Source of the DNA: Marinobacterium halophilum
Lineage (GTDB): Bacteria; Pseudomonadota; Gammaproteobacteria; Pseudomonadales; Balneatricaceae
DNA length: 64,000 nt
NCBI RefSeq assembly: GCF_003014615.1
Contig: NZ_PYGI01000003.1
Span: forward strand, 124,001 to 188,000
Direction of reading: 5' to 3'
Under the pieces are notes generated by a model. That model was not told where the DNA came from. It searched no databases and worked only from the letters and a program-made list of their open reading frames with translations. The first letter of the stretch is position 1, and every line of letters starts with the position of its first letter. Of this stretch, positions 17,826 through 26,751 are shown in pieces. The position numbers and the translations under genes were made by a program.

Positions 17826-18011
17826 TCAGCTTCCAGTTTTGATGCTGTAGCGCATTTTGGCGATCGCACGGCCACCACTGCGTAACGAACCCGCGAACAG
17901 AAAGTTCTTGCGGCCCAGAACACAAAGACGAATCAAGTTCTCCACCCGGTGGGTGTCGATGGGGACAGGACCATCCTGCAAGAGCCAATAGTCTGCTTCG
18001 GCGCTACTACT
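17826..18011 (-). pseudogene. IS66-family transposase C-terminal remnant
   Basis: A minus-strand open stretch of about 61 codons, bounded by stops on both sides and lacking a start. It translates to LLQDGPVPIDTHRVENLIRL and continues VLGRKNFLFAGSLRSGGRAIAKM. This is the conserved catalytic-end block of IS66 TnpC (DGR-PIDNN-ENAIRP, LGRKNWLFAGS). No other IS66 parts, terminal repeats or accessory orfs are seen. It is therefore a decayed fragment in the 484-base gap between the PilX-like gene and a pilin gene; the rest of that gap (to 18197) shows nothing else. Confidence 0.8.
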
Positions 18012-18197
18012 TCAATGGAATGGGATTCTGGCCGCTATTGTTTTAACGATGTAGATCGAACCTCTATTCTGATTAACATACAGCTAAAAGAAGCACTGTA
18101 GCACCCTTCACCTTTGGAATATCGGATGGACAGGTGTGTATCTGTCTATCATGGATAGCTCGGGAACAAGACATTATCCAGATACTTACCACCTATA

Positions 18198-18659
18198 TTA
18201 TCGACATGAACTCGGTAGATATTTATCAGGAACAGGGGCACTCGCACCTGCGACGCTACCATCAGCAATGCAGCGCCAAGTAACGATTTGGCTAGTGCTC
18301 ACTGAAGGCTCAAACCTCAATCCCATACCAGCAAGTGCACCTTGATCAAAGGCAACACCGATACTGCCTGCCGCGCCATGGATACTGACTTGGCTCACAT
18401 AGCGACCATCCAGTGCAGCCGCTCGATTTTTGATCGACACAGCAGAGTCACTGGCAGAGCTGGCAACATCCAGGCGGCCGTATTCATAAAAATAAATGCC
18501 GACAGTCTGACGAACACCGTCAGTCAATGTTAATGCCTCCATTAGCTGAGCACGAGCGGTATATACTTGATAAGCAGGCAATGCAATCGCAGCCAAAACA
18601 CCAATAACTGCAACTACAATCATCAACTCAACCAGGGTAAAGCCTTTATTTTTATCCAT
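18198..18659 (-). CDS. PilA-type pilin, second copy
   Basis: 153 residues. Very short leader and prepilin motif [40 protein letters not shown], then a type IVa pilin globular domain ending with a C-terminal disulfide loop ([14 protein letters not shown]). It resembles the neighbouring pilin at 18907 in plan and C-terminus. Its ribosome site is weak (GGGCTGC), which suggests lower expression or an alternative role. It follows the PilA terminator and leads into the IS66 scrap. Confidence 0.85.
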   Translation of the reverse strand: MDKNKGFTLVELMIVVAVIGVLAAIALPAYQVYTARAQLMEALTLTDGVRQTVGIYFYEYGRLDVASSASDSAVSIKNRAAALDGRYVSQVSIHGAAGSIGVAFDQGALAGMGLRFEPSVSTSQIVTWRCIADGSVAGASAPVPDKYLPSSCR

Positions 18660-18816
18660 TGAATTGCAGCCCTTACTTTAATTTACCCCATGCACAGGGT
18701 CATCATGAACGAATTTTCAAGCACACACTATCGGCACTTAATATCAAACTCTGTATCAATAATAGACATAAAAACAAAACTCGACACATTCGAGCAAGAT
18801 GAAAAAACACACACAT

Positions 18817-18848
18817 GAAAAAGCCCCGCATTAAGCGAGGCTTTTTCA
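18817..18848 (-). terminator. Terminator of the pilA gene
   Basis: Inverted repeat GAAAAAGCC-CGC / GCG-GGCTTTTTC with one mismatch, A-rich on one side and T-rich on the other, so it could act in both directions. It lies about 60 bases beyond the pilA stop and isolates pilA from the downstream second pilin. Confidence 0.85.
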
Positions 18849-18906
18849 ACTACTAAAGGGGCACCTTAATAAATCAACTCATGACATGACACCCCATATA
18901 TCTGAC

Positions 18907-19350
18907 TTACGGAGCTTCACAGCCAGACGGGATGAACTGTGCAGGTACATCAGCACATACCCAAGTAGAAATTTGAGTACCATTCAAAGTCGGAGTAATT
19001 GTCATTGTCTCACCACTCAATACACCGCTATCAAAAGGCACGCTAATTGCGCCAGTGTTGGCGGCAATAGTTGCCCCACCGTCTGTAATATACTTACCAT
19101 TGAGCGCAGCTGCCGCATCGTCAACACGTCCAGGAATGTCAGCCAAGTCACCATCTTCAGACAATACAACTGCGATGTCCGCACGAATACCTGCTGTAGC
19201 ACTCAACGCTTCTGCCGCCTGTGCACGACCCGTGTAATCCTGGTAGGCCGGCAGCGCGATCGCAGCCAGAATACCGATGATCGCAACTACGATCATGAGT
19301 TCGATCAGGGTGAAACCCTGCTGATTGTGCTTCATCATTTCGTTGTTCAT
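18907..19350 (-). CDS. pilA: Major type IV pilin PilA (candidate)
   Basis: 147 residues from ATG 19350, which has a strong GGAGAG site eight bases upstream; the ORF could be extended 16 codons but without support. Prepilin motif [40 protein letters not shown] is the classic major-pilin N-terminus with Glu5. A C-terminal disulfide loop is formed by WVCADVP..IPSGC. It lies divergently next to pilBCD, the usual place of pilA. Assignment as the major rather than a minor pilin rests on this position, the strong ribosome site and its own terminator. Confidence 0.88.
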   Translation of the reverse strand: MNNEMMKHNQQGFTLIELMIVVAIIGILAAIALPAYQDYTGRAQAAEALSATAGIRADIAVVLSEDGDLADIPGRVDDAAAALNGKYITDGGATIAANTGAISVPFDSGVLSGETMTITPTLNGTQISTWVCADVPAQFIPSGCEAP

Positions 19351-19625
19351 TGAGTTATCTCTCCAGCGAGTTAACAATCCATATTTGAAAGCCTGCAATC
19401 AACATCCTGTGATTGCCTGCTGGTGACCATAGTAGACAGCGGCGACCCCCTGTGTCCAGCCTGAATACAAACTGAACACTCAATTGACTTGAGCCTGATC
19501 AATAAACCAGTACTTAACACTCGCCGGTTTACACTTCAGCTGCGCCTGTGGTTTGATTGCAGTACTATTAGCACCTCTTTTCCCTACCCTTTCGTTATAA
19601 CTTCTACATGGCAACAGGAGCTACG

Positions 19626-21341
19626 GTGTCTCAAGGATTGCAGCCCCTAACCGGCTTGGCCAAACGGCTGGTCAACGATGGTGTGTTCTCGACTGAGGTC
19701 GCCCAGGATGCGGTGGCACAAGCCCGTGAAGCCAATCAGCCACTCATTCATTACATTATCAGCCATCGACTGGTCAGTGCGCACCGGGCGGCAACGGCCG
19801 CTTCAGAAGAATTTGGCCTGCCTTTTTTCGATTTGGACTCATTCGGTGACGATGCCATCCCGCAAAGCCTGATATCTGAGGCCTTGATTACCAAGCACAA
19901 AACACTGCCATTGATGCAGCGTGACAATCGCATCTATATCGCGCTGGCAGACCCGACCAACATTCAAGCACTGGATGAAATCAAGTTTCACACGGGTAAA
20001 ACTACCGAAGCGGTCATTGTTGAGGAAGATAAACTCAGTCGCAGGCTGGAGCACTTTCTTGATGGTGCCGATAATGCCATGGACGCGCTTGAAGACGCCG
20101 ACCTCGATAACATCGAACTGGGAGACGACCAACCCAAGACTGAGGACAAGGAAAGTGCTGAAGATGCGGCGAACGAAACCCCTATCGTCCGCTTCATTAA
20201 CAAAGTACTGATGGACGCCATTAAAAAGGGGGCTTCGGACATCCATTTTGAGCCCTACGAGAAGAGCTATCGCGTCCGCTGCCGTATTGATGGCATGCTA
20301 CAGGAAGTTCATCGCCCGCCGCTGAACCTGGCTAGCCGCATGACAGCTCGCCTCAAGGTGATGTCACGGATGGATATATCAGAACGACGCGTCCCTCAGG
20401 ATGGCCGTATCAAACTGAAAGTATCCGCCAAACGCGCAATCGATTTTCGTGTTAACACCCTGCCGACCCTATGGGGCGAGAAGATCGTACTGCGTATTCT
20501 CGACCCCAGCAGTGCCAAGATGGGCGTTGAGGCGCTAGGCTTTGAGCCCGATCAGAAAGAAGCATACCTGACCACACTGGAGCAGCCCCAAGGGATGATC
20601 CTGGTAACCGGCCCTACCGGCTCCGGTAAAACCGTTTCCCTGTATACCGGCCTGAACATTCTCAATACCGAAGAGCGTAATATCTCCACGGCGGAAGACC
20701 CGGTGGAAATCAACCTGGAAGGTATCAACCAGGTACACGTAAACGCCAAGGTAGGGCTGACCTTTGCCGAAGCGTTGCGCTCATTCCTGCGTCAGGACCC
20801 GGATGTCGTCATGGTGGGTGAGATCCGTGACCTAGAAACCGCCGAAATCTCCATCAAGGCGGCACAAACCGGCCATATGGTGCTTTCAACCCTGCATACC
20901 AATAGCGCACCGGAAACACTGACCCGCTTGCGCAACATGGGTGTACCGGCATTTAACATCGCTACATCGGTCAGTCTAATCATTGCACAGCGCCTGGGGC
21001 GACGCTTATGTGAAAGCTGTAAAGAGCCCGTCAATCTTCCGGAAGCTGCCCTACTGGAAGAGGGCTTTACGCCCAACCAGATACCTGACTTGCAACTCTA
21101 TGCTGCTAATGCCGACGGCTGCAGCAAATGCAACAGAGGCTATAAAGGACGTGTGGGTGTGTACGAGATGATGAAGATGTCGCCTGAAATTGCCGAATGT
21201 ATTATGGAAAATGGCAACTCCATCGATATTCTGCGTGTTGCTCAGCAACAGGGCTTTCGTACCTTGCGCCAATCGGGACTGCTCAAAGTGGCCGCAGGTG
21301 TTACCAGCCTTGAAGAGCTTAACCGCGTAATCAAAATCTGA
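19626..21341 (+). CDS. pilB: Type IV pilus extension ATPase PilB
   Basis: 571 residues from a GTG at 19626, chosen because AGGAG lies five bases before it and the product (MSQGLQPLTGLAKRLV) then starts like other PilB proteins; an ATG 18 bases earlier lacks a ribosome site. Features: N-terminal MshEN-type domain (to about 150), Walker A GPTGSGKT near 335, Asp box, Walker B VVMVGEIRDLET near 395, and a four-cysteine zinc motif CESC..CSKC near 470-505. It is a hexameric cytoplasmic ATPase driving pilus polymerisation. Followed by pilC after 12 bases. Confidence 0.95.
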   Translation: MSQGLQPLTGLAKRLVNDGVFSTEVAQDAVAQAREANQPLIHYIISHRLVSAHRAATAASEEFGLPFFDLDSFGDDAIPQSLISEALITKHKTLPLMQRDNRIYIALADPTNIQALDEIKFHTGKTTEAVIVEEDKLSRRLEHFLDGADNAMDALEDADLDNIELGDDQPKTEDKESAEDAANETPIVRFINKVLMDAIKKGASDIHFEPYEKSYRVRCRIDGMLQEVHRPPLNLASRMTARLKVMSRMDISERRVPQDGRIKLKVSAKRAIDFRVNTLPTLWGEKIVLRILDPSSAKMGVEALGFEPDQKEAYLTTLEQPQGMILVTGPTGSGKTVSLYTGLNILNTEERNISTAEDPVEINLEGINQVHVNAKVGLTFAEALRSFLRQDPDVVMVGEIRDLETAEISIKAAQTGHMVLSTLHTNSAPETLTRLRNMGVPAFNIATSVSLIIAQRLGRRLCESCKEPVNLPEAALLEEGFTPNQIPDLQLYAANADGCSKCNRGYKGRVGVYEMMKMSPEIAECIMENGNSIDILRVAQQQGFRTLRQSGLLKVAAGVTSLEELNRVIKI

Positions 21342-21353
21342 CAGGGATAGAGC

Positions 21354-22583
21354 ATGGCAACGGTAGCAAGAAAAGCCCCAAAGAGAGCCACTTTTGACTG
21401 GCAAGGCAAAGATAAAAGCGGCAATACCAGTAAGGGTAAAATCGATGCAGAAAGCTTGGCAGCCGCCAAGACTTTGTTACGCAAACAGGGCATTAAGCCC
21501 GGCAAGGTAGTCAAAGAGCGCAGCTCTATTTTCAGCGCAAAGAATAAGCCGGTCAAACCAGCGGATGTTGCCTATTTCATCCGCCAATTAGCTACCATGA
21601 TGAAAGCAGGTGTACCCCTGCTACAGGCGATGGAGATCGTTGGCAACGGAGCTGAAAAAGAGAAACTCAAACAGATGATTTATGCCATCCGTGATGATGT
21701 CAACGGTGGTTCCAACCTGTCACGCGCCTTTGAACGTCATCCGCAACATTTCGATGACCTGGTCTGTTCACTGATCAATGCCGGTGAGCAGTCCGGCGCA
21801 CTGGAAACCATGCTCGACCGCATCGCCACTTACAAGGAAAAGGTCGAGTCACTGAAGAAAAAAATTAAAAAGGCGATGACTTACCCCGCTGCTGTTGTAG
21901 TGGTTGGTATTGTCGTGTCCGCAATTTTGCTGGTGAAAGTGGTACCACAGTTTGAAAGTGTTTTTTCCAGTTTTGGCGCAGACCTGCCGGCCTTCACCAA
22001 GTGGGTCATTGGGCTATCTGAATGGATGCAACAATGGTGGTTTATCGGTCTGATTGGTGCCATGGGCATAGGCTTCACCTTTACCAAGGCCCGTGCCAAA
22101 TCCGAAAAATTCTCTAACTTTGTTGACCGCGCAGTGTTACGTATCCCAATACTTGGCCCCATTCTGCATAAAGCCGCCATTGCACGCTTTACCCGCACCC
22201 TGTCTACCACGTTTGCAGCCGGTGTACCGCTGGTAGAAGCGCTCGATTCAGCCGCAGGCGCAGCAGGAAATGTCGTGTACAGTGACGCGATCATCCAGAT
22301 CCGTAACGGTGTTTCCACCGGTCAGTCACTGCAAAACGCCATCACCATGACCGGTGTTTTCCCCACCATGACCATCCAGATGATTGCCATTGGCGAAGAA
22401 GCCGGCTCCCTGGATATGATGCTGGACAAGGTTGCTACCTTCTATGAAGAGGATGTCGATAACGCAGTGGACAACCTTTCCAGCCTGCTGGAACCACTGA
22501 TCATGGCCGTACTCGGCGTGCTGGTCGGTGGCCTCGTAATTGCCATGTACTTGCCGATCTTCCAGCTGGGTAACGTTGTTTAA
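21354..22583 (+). CDS. pilC: Type IV pilus inner-membrane platform protein PilC
   Basis: 409 residues with two GspF-type halves. The first half includes FIRQLATMMKAGVPLLQAMEI near residue 77 and the second FTRTLSTTFAAGVPLVEALDSAAGAAGN near 285. Transmembrane helices lie around 180-200, 225-245 and 385-405. It forms the membrane platform turned by PilB. The stop overlaps the pilD start by one base. Confidence 0.95.
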   Translation: MATVARKAPKRATFDWQGKDKSGNTSKGKIDAESLAAAKTLLRKQGIKPGKVVKERSSIFSAKNKPVKPADVAYFIRQLATMMKAGVPLLQAMEIVGNGAEKEKLKQMIYAIRDDVNGGSNLSRAFERHPQHFDDLVCSLINAGEQSGALETMLDRIATYKEKVESLKKKIKKAMTYPAAVVVVGIVVSAILLVKVVPQFESVFSSFGADLPAFTKWVIGLSEWMQQWWFIGLIGAMGIGFTFTKARAKSEKFSNFVDRAVLRIPILGPILHKAAIARFTRTLSTTFAAGVPLVEALDSAAGAAGNVVYSDAIIQIRNGVSTGQSLQNAITMTGVFPTMTIQMIAIGEEAGSLDMMLDKVATFYEEDVDNAVDNLSSLLEPLIMAVLGVLVGGLVIAMYLPIFQLGNVV

Positions 22584-23449
22584 TGTTTGAACTGTTGCAA
22601 GCCGAGCCGCTGTTGGTGGCTCTTTTTACTGCCATGCTTTCGCTACTGATCGGCAGCTTCCTGAACGTGGTTATCCTGCGCCTGCCGGTGATGATGCAGC
22701 GGGAATGGGATGCCATGCTGGCCGCTGAAGCCGATGCTGAATCTGGCAAACCTGCCGAGGCGCAGCCCGCATTCAATTTGATGACGCCACGCTCGCGCTG
22801 CGGCAATTGTGGCCATGAAATCCGCTGGTTCGAGAACATACCGGTGATCAGCTGGCTGTTCCTGCGCGGGCGCTGCAGCGGGTGCGGTACAGGCATCTCA
22901 TTCCGCTATCCGTTTATCGAACTGCTGACCGCTGCCGGTTCCGGCTGGATCATCTGGCAGTTCGGCTTCACTGTGGAAGGTGGCGCACTGGTGCTGCTGA
23001 CCTGGGCCCTGATCACGCTGACCTTTATCGACTTTGACCACCACCTGCTGCCCGACTCCATCACCTTGCCGCTGCTGTGGCTGGGTCTGCTGCTGAATAC
23101 CCAGGGCCTGTTTACCTCACTGGAGAGTGCGGTCTTTGGTGCAGCTGCCGGTTACCTGATTCTCTGGGGGGTTTACTGGGCGTTCAAGCTGCTAACCGGT
23201 AAAGAAGGCATGGGCTATGGTGACTTCAAGCTGCTCGCCGCCATTGGTGCCTGGGGCGGCTTTCAAGTTCTGCCACTGGTGATCCTGCTCTCCTCCGTAG
23301 TTGGAGTGGTGATAGCCATGCTGCTGATTGCTTTTCGCCGTCATCAAGCGCAAAATCCTCTGCCTTTCGGACCTTACCTGGCGATCGCCGGGTGGATAGC
23401 TTTGCTCTGGGGTGAACCGATCATTTCCGCATATCTTGGGAGTTTTTGA
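22583..23449 (+). CDS. pilD: Prepilin peptidase/methyltransferase PilD
   Basis: 288 residues, a polytopic membrane aspartyl protease. The N-terminal cytoplasmic loop has the two C-x2-C pairs (CGNCGHEIRW and CSGCGTGISFRYP). The catalytic aspartates are visible in DFDHHLLPD and in GMGYGDFKLLAAIGAW. It cleaves and N-methylates all pilins encoded nearby. The TGA stop shares an A with the coaE ATG, indicating translational coupling. Confidence 0.95.
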   Translation: MFELLQAEPLLVALFTAMLSLLIGSFLNVVILRLPVMMQREWDAMLAAEADAESGKPAEAQPAFNLMTPRSRCGNCGHEIRWFENIPVISWLFLRGRCSGCGTGISFRYPFIELLTAAGSGWIIWQFGFTVEGGALVLLTWALITLTFIDFDHHLLPDSITLPLLWLGLLLNTQGLFTSLESAVFGAAAGYLILWGVYWAFKLLTGKEGMGYGDFKLLAAIGAWGGFQVLPLVILLSSVVGVVIAMLLIAFRRHQAQNPLPFGPYLAIAGWIALLWGEPIISAYLGSF

Positions 23450-24072
23450 TGCTGGTAGCAGGACTCACGGGTGGTATCGGCAGCGGTAAAAGTGCTGCCT
23501 CTGCATGTTTCACGGCACTGGGCGTACCGGTGATTGATGCCGATGTAGTCGCACGTCAGGTGGTTGAGCCAGGCAGCGAAGCCCTGCTCAAAATTGCTGC
23601 GCATTTCGGCCAAAACGTGATCACGGCCGACGGCACGCTGGACCGACCGGCGCTGCGCCGCATCGTGTTCGATAAGGAGCGCGAGCGCAACTGGCTGGAA
23701 ACTCTACTGCATCCGCTGATTCGCAATCAGATTCTGGACACCATTGAGCAGTTGGACACCGACGGCCACGACTACGCCATTCTGGCCTCGCCGCTGCTGC
23801 TGGAAACCGACCAGCACCTGCTGATCAGCAAGGTGATTGTGGTCGATGTGCCCGAGTCACTGCAGGTTGAGCGCACCATGCAGCGTGACGGCATTGAAGA
23901 GGCGCAGGTTAAGCAGATCCTGGCGGCACAGGCCACCCGTGAGGAACGCCTTAGCCACGCCGACTACATACTGGACAACAGTGGCTCTCAGGATGCCTTG
24001 GCAGCGGCAGTCGCCGCCCTGCATCCGCAACTGCAAACACTGGCCGCCGAGGAGAACAGCCGCAATGACTGA
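23449..24072 (+). CDS. coaE: Dephospho-CoA kinase
   Basis: 207 residues. Walker [12 protein letters not shown] at residues 6-16, then [14 protein letters not shown] near 32, and HPLIR near 90, the CoaE family signatures. It catalyses the last step of CoA synthesis, phosphorylating the 3'-OH of dephospho-CoA. The ATG at 23449 overlaps the pilD TGA; a TTG one codon earlier is not needed. The pilD-coaE-yacG order is conserved in many gammaproteobacteria. Confidence 0.95.
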   Translation: MLVAGLTGGIGSGKSAASACFTALGVPVIDADVVARQVVEPGSEALLKIAAHFGQNVITADGTLDRPALRRIVFDKERERNWLETLLHPLIRNQILDTIEQLDTDGHDYAILASPLLLETDQHLLISKVIVVDVPESLQVERTMQRDGIEEAQVKQILAAQATREERLSHADYILDNSGSQDALAAAVAALHPQLQTLAAEENSRND

Positions 24073-24289
24073 TACCCGCGTGAAAATGGTGAAATGTCCG
24101 CAGTGTAGCCAGCCCGCCGCTTACGCTGAAAGCAATCCCTTCCGCCCGTTCTGCTCGGAGCGTTGCCGTCTTATTGACTTGGGCGAGTGGGCCAGCGAGG
24201 GCTATCAGATTGCTGCCGAGCCTTCGCTTGATGAATTCAGCTCGGGCATGACCGCCGAAGAGATGACGTTCACGCCGACCCGGCACTGA
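24065..24289 (+). CDS. yacG: DNA gyrase inhibitor/zinc-binding protein YacG
   Basis: 74 residues from the ATG at 24065, overlapping the coaE end by eight bases. Four zinc cysteines: CPQC near residue 11 and FCSERCR near 30, followed by [13 protein letters not shown], the YacG signature. YacG binds GyrB and inhibits DNA gyrase. An acidic, flexible tail ends the protein. The apparent longer open frame upstream is an artefact in the coaE region. Confidence 0.93.
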   Translation: MTDTRVKMVKCPQCSQPAAYAESNPFRPFCSERCRLIDLGEWASEGYQIAAEPSLDEFSSGMTAEEMTFTPTRH

Positions 24290-24300
24290 CACCTTCGATA

Positions 24301-24621
24301 TTATCCCTGATCCGCCTTGGAACCACCCTTACAGGTCGGCGACAACGGTACTTCACCGTTGCGCGCCTGCCACTCGTCCGGCGTATGCAGGTGCAGCGCC
24401 AGGGCGTGAATCGGGTTTTGCATCAGCTCCGCAACCAATCCGTACACCTGCTGATGCCGTGGTACCAGACGCTCACCTTCGAAATCAGGGCTCACCAATA
24501 CCAGCTTGAAATGGCTTTCCGTGGCAGGCCCGGAGTGCATGTGACTCTCGTTTTCCAGCTGAAGGTGCTCGACGTTCAAACCCGCCCTCAGCAGGCTTTC
24601 CAATTGTTCTGCAATACTCAT
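24301..24621 (-). CDS. bolA: BolA family protein
   Basis: 106 residues from ATG 24621, with GGAG five bases upstream; 35 upstream in-frame codons run into the DUF3422 gene and are unsupported. ESHFKLVLVSPDFEGERLVPRHQQVYGLVAEL is the BolA signature, and the conserved C-terminal HALALHLHTPDEW contains the invariant histidine. BolA proteins pair with monothiol glutaredoxins in Fe-S handling and influence morphology genes. Cotranscribed after the DUF3422 gene, 35 bases away. Confidence 0.93.
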   Translation of the reverse strand: MSIAEQLESLLRAGLNVEHLQLENESHMHSGPATESHFKLVLVSPDFEGERLVPRHQQVYGLVAELMQNPIHALALHLHTPDEWQARNGEVPLSPTCKGGSKADQG

Positions 24622-24656
24622 CTCTACTCCACGTACGTACAGGGAAGACACTGGGC

Positions 24657-25958
24657 TTAACCTTGCGGTTTTTCCTTGCGCGCCATCTGAATAAAACGGT
24701 GATGTATACGCCGTGTCGCCAGCCAAACGCTGAACGCCACCACGGGTACCGAAACACCGGTCGCCAGTGATTTGTCGATCGGTATACCGGCATCATACAC
24801 CGCCTCGAACACATACTTCAGCAAGCCGATCAGATAGTAGCTGATTGCCACCACCGACAGTCCTTCCACCGTATGCTGCATCATCAACTGAATGCGTGAA
24901 CGCCGGTCCATGGAACTGAGCAGCTGCTGATTTTGCTGCTGAATACCCAACTCTACCCGCGTACGCATCATGTCAGAAACACGGTCAACGCGGCGCGACA
25001 AGTCTTCCAGACGCTCGCCACTGGCCTGACAGGTACGCACCGCTGGGGTTAATCGCCGAGTCATGAATTCGGTGATGGTCAAATGGCCGGACACTTCGTT
25101 CTCGCGCAACTCTTCAAGCCGGGTCAGTACCAGCGCATGATAGGCCTTGGTTGCGCTGAAGCGGAAGGTAAGCCGCGCCCGCCATGACTCGATACTGGCC
25201 GCCATGTCGATCAGATCGGCCAATAGGCTCGGCTCATCCACTTCCCCCTTGTCGGCCAGCTGCTGGGTGAGTTTGGCCAACCGCGCATCCATCCGTCCCA
25301 GTTCCGGCGAGACCGAACGGGCCAGCGGCAGAGCCAGCAGTGCCATCAACCGGTAGGTTTCGATCTCCATCAGTCGCTGCGTCAGTCGACCCAGCTGGCT
25401 GTCACTCATCTGCTTGTTGACCACCATCAAGCGGCCAAAACCATCCGAGTGCAGCTGGAAGCTGGCCCACACCTGCGCATCACCCCCTTGTGGGCTGCTG
25501 CCAACCAGACGCATCTCTTCGAAGGCTGCTTTCACCGCCGGTAAGGCAGGCTCCTCCCCTTCGCGTGCATCTTCGATGCTGACATGAAAGGCAGCCACGA
25601 CTTCACCGGGCAACGATTCGATCCAGCCCTGGGGCAAAGGTGTGAGACCAGTTACATCAAAAGCATCGGCGTCTGCCGGAATATCAAGATTGATAAAGGT
25701 GTAGGTGGTAAATTCGGTATGCTTTTCGCGGCGCAGACGAAAATCACCGCAGTCGTATTCATAGCAGTTCAGATCCTGCTGGTTCACCGGACACCCGAAC
25801 AGGCCATGGAGTTGCTGCAGATGTTCATGCTGCGCCTGCTTTTCCGCCTCGGAGCACAACAGCGCGATATGCGTGACCCGTGCCGGGCTGGGAATAACCT
25901 GAAAGGGCCGCGAATGCAGCTCATCGTAAAGGTGTGAACGCAGAGGATGGATATTCAT
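24657..25958 (-). CDS. DUF3422 family membrane protein
   Basis: 433 residues from ATG 25958 (MNIHPLRSHLYDELHSRPFQ, the characteristic DUF3422 N-terminus). The middle is helical with coiled-coil character (residues 190-340), and two hydrophobic helices lie at the C-terminus (VVAISYYLIGLLKYVFEAVY and SVPVVAFSVWLA), so it is probably anchored in the inner membrane by a C-terminal hairpin. Function is unknown. Divergent from the 222-residue gene at 26079. Confidence 0.85.
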   Translation of the reverse strand: MNIHPLRSHLYDELHSRPFQVIPSPARVTHIALLCSEAEKQAQHEHLQQLHGLFGCPVNQQDLNCYEYDCGDFRLRREKHTEFTTYTFINLDIPADADAFDVTGLTPLPQGWIESLPGEVVAAFHVSIEDAREGEEPALPAVKAAFEEMRLVGSSPQGGDAQVWASFQLHSDGFGRLMVVNKQMSDSQLGRLTQRLMEIETYRLMALLALPLARSVSPELGRMDARLAKLTQQLADKGEVDEPSLLADLIDMAASIESWRARLTFRFSATKAYHALVLTRLEELRENEVSGHLTITEFMTRRLTPAVRTCQASGERLEDLSRRVDRVSDMMRTRVELGIQQQNQQLLSSMDRRSRIQLMMQHTVEGLSVVAISYYLIGLLKYVFEAVYDAGIPIDKSLATGVSVPVVAFSVWLATRRIHHRFIQMARKEKPQG

Positions 25959-26078
25959 CGGCAAGCCCGAGTAAAACCACAACTGTAAAGAATTGTCACC
26001 GGCTTGGACAGCCCTGACGGATCGTCAATACGTCGGGCTTTGCTTTATACTTGCGGACTATAACGAACACGAGTACTT

Positions 26079-26747
26079 ATGATTATCCGCGTACTGCCAC
26101 ATCTTGAAAGCCGAGCCGAGTGGATCGCCTTCTGCCGCCGCGAGGCACCTTATTGTCTGGTCGATACACCGGCCTGCCTGGTCGACTTTCAAACCCACTT
26201 TTTGCAGCTGACCCTGTTTGGCGAGGGCGCACCAGTGCGTTATACACTGGGCTCGCGCCGCGCCATTGATCCGGCCTGGCAGTTGATCAAACGCTGCAAT
26301 TGGAGCCTGAGTACACTGGTGGCGGGACTGGATACACTGGATTTTGGAGGGAATGTCCGCGACAACGACTTGCTGGGCGTACACACCGATATGAGCGCAC
26401 GGCGCTCAACCCCGCGTGACCCGCACCTGCATGCACCGGGATGCAGCGAGGTACTCACCCCGCTACGTCGCCTGCCTGCATACTGGGATAGCCGGAACCT
26501 GAAACGCCTGCTCGCCAATCAACAGTACCGTGATTGGCGCAGCGAACAGGAAGGCATCAACCTGACGCCTGCTGCCCTGCTGTTGGATCTGCTGGCCCAT
26601 GCAGAAGACTGGAGTGCCAGCCCGTCAGGGCCTCGCCTGCTGATCAGTTGCCGTCGCCAGCCGTTGATTAGCCTGATTCCCGATCTCAGCCCACCGTCCC
26701 GGTCCGTGGATCAAGGGCAGCCATTGCTGGCCGCCCCCTTGCGCTAA
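26079..26747 (+). CDS. Unidentified 222-residue protein
   Basis: I do not recognise this family. It has no signal peptide or membrane segment. The first 70 residues look like a compact alpha/beta piece (MIIRVLPHLESRAEWIAFCRR, FLQLTLFGEGAPVRY), followed by an Arg/Trp-rich helical part, and the C-terminus is proline-rich (PDLSPPSRSVDQG). Codon usage is like its neighbours and the frame is open across the full gap between the DUF3422 and SMC genes, so it is likely real. It converges on the SMC operon with four bases between stops. It is not a recognisable JetD/MksG nuclease. Confidence 0.6.
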   Translation: MIIRVLPHLESRAEWIAFCRREAPYCLVDTPACLVDFQTHFLQLTLFGEGAPVRYTLGSRRAIDPAWQLIKRCNWSLSTLVAGLDTLDFGGNVRDNDLLGVHTDMSARRSTPRDPHLHAPGCSEVLTPLRRLPAYWDSRNLKRLLANQQYRDWRSEQEGINLTPAALLLDLLAHAEDWSASPSGPRLLISCRRQPLISLIPDLSPPSRSVDQGQPLLAAPLR

Positions 26748-26751
26748 CGGC

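Noticed and set aside
19414-19429. Sigma54 promoter for pilA
   Set aside because: GG and GC doublets at the right spacing occur on the minus strand, but the rest of the TGGCAC-TTGC consensus does not match, so I did not list it.
26079-26747. JetD/MksG nuclease for the SMC operon
   Set aside because: It is on the opposite strand, about half the expected length, and shows no Toprim-like acidic motifs.
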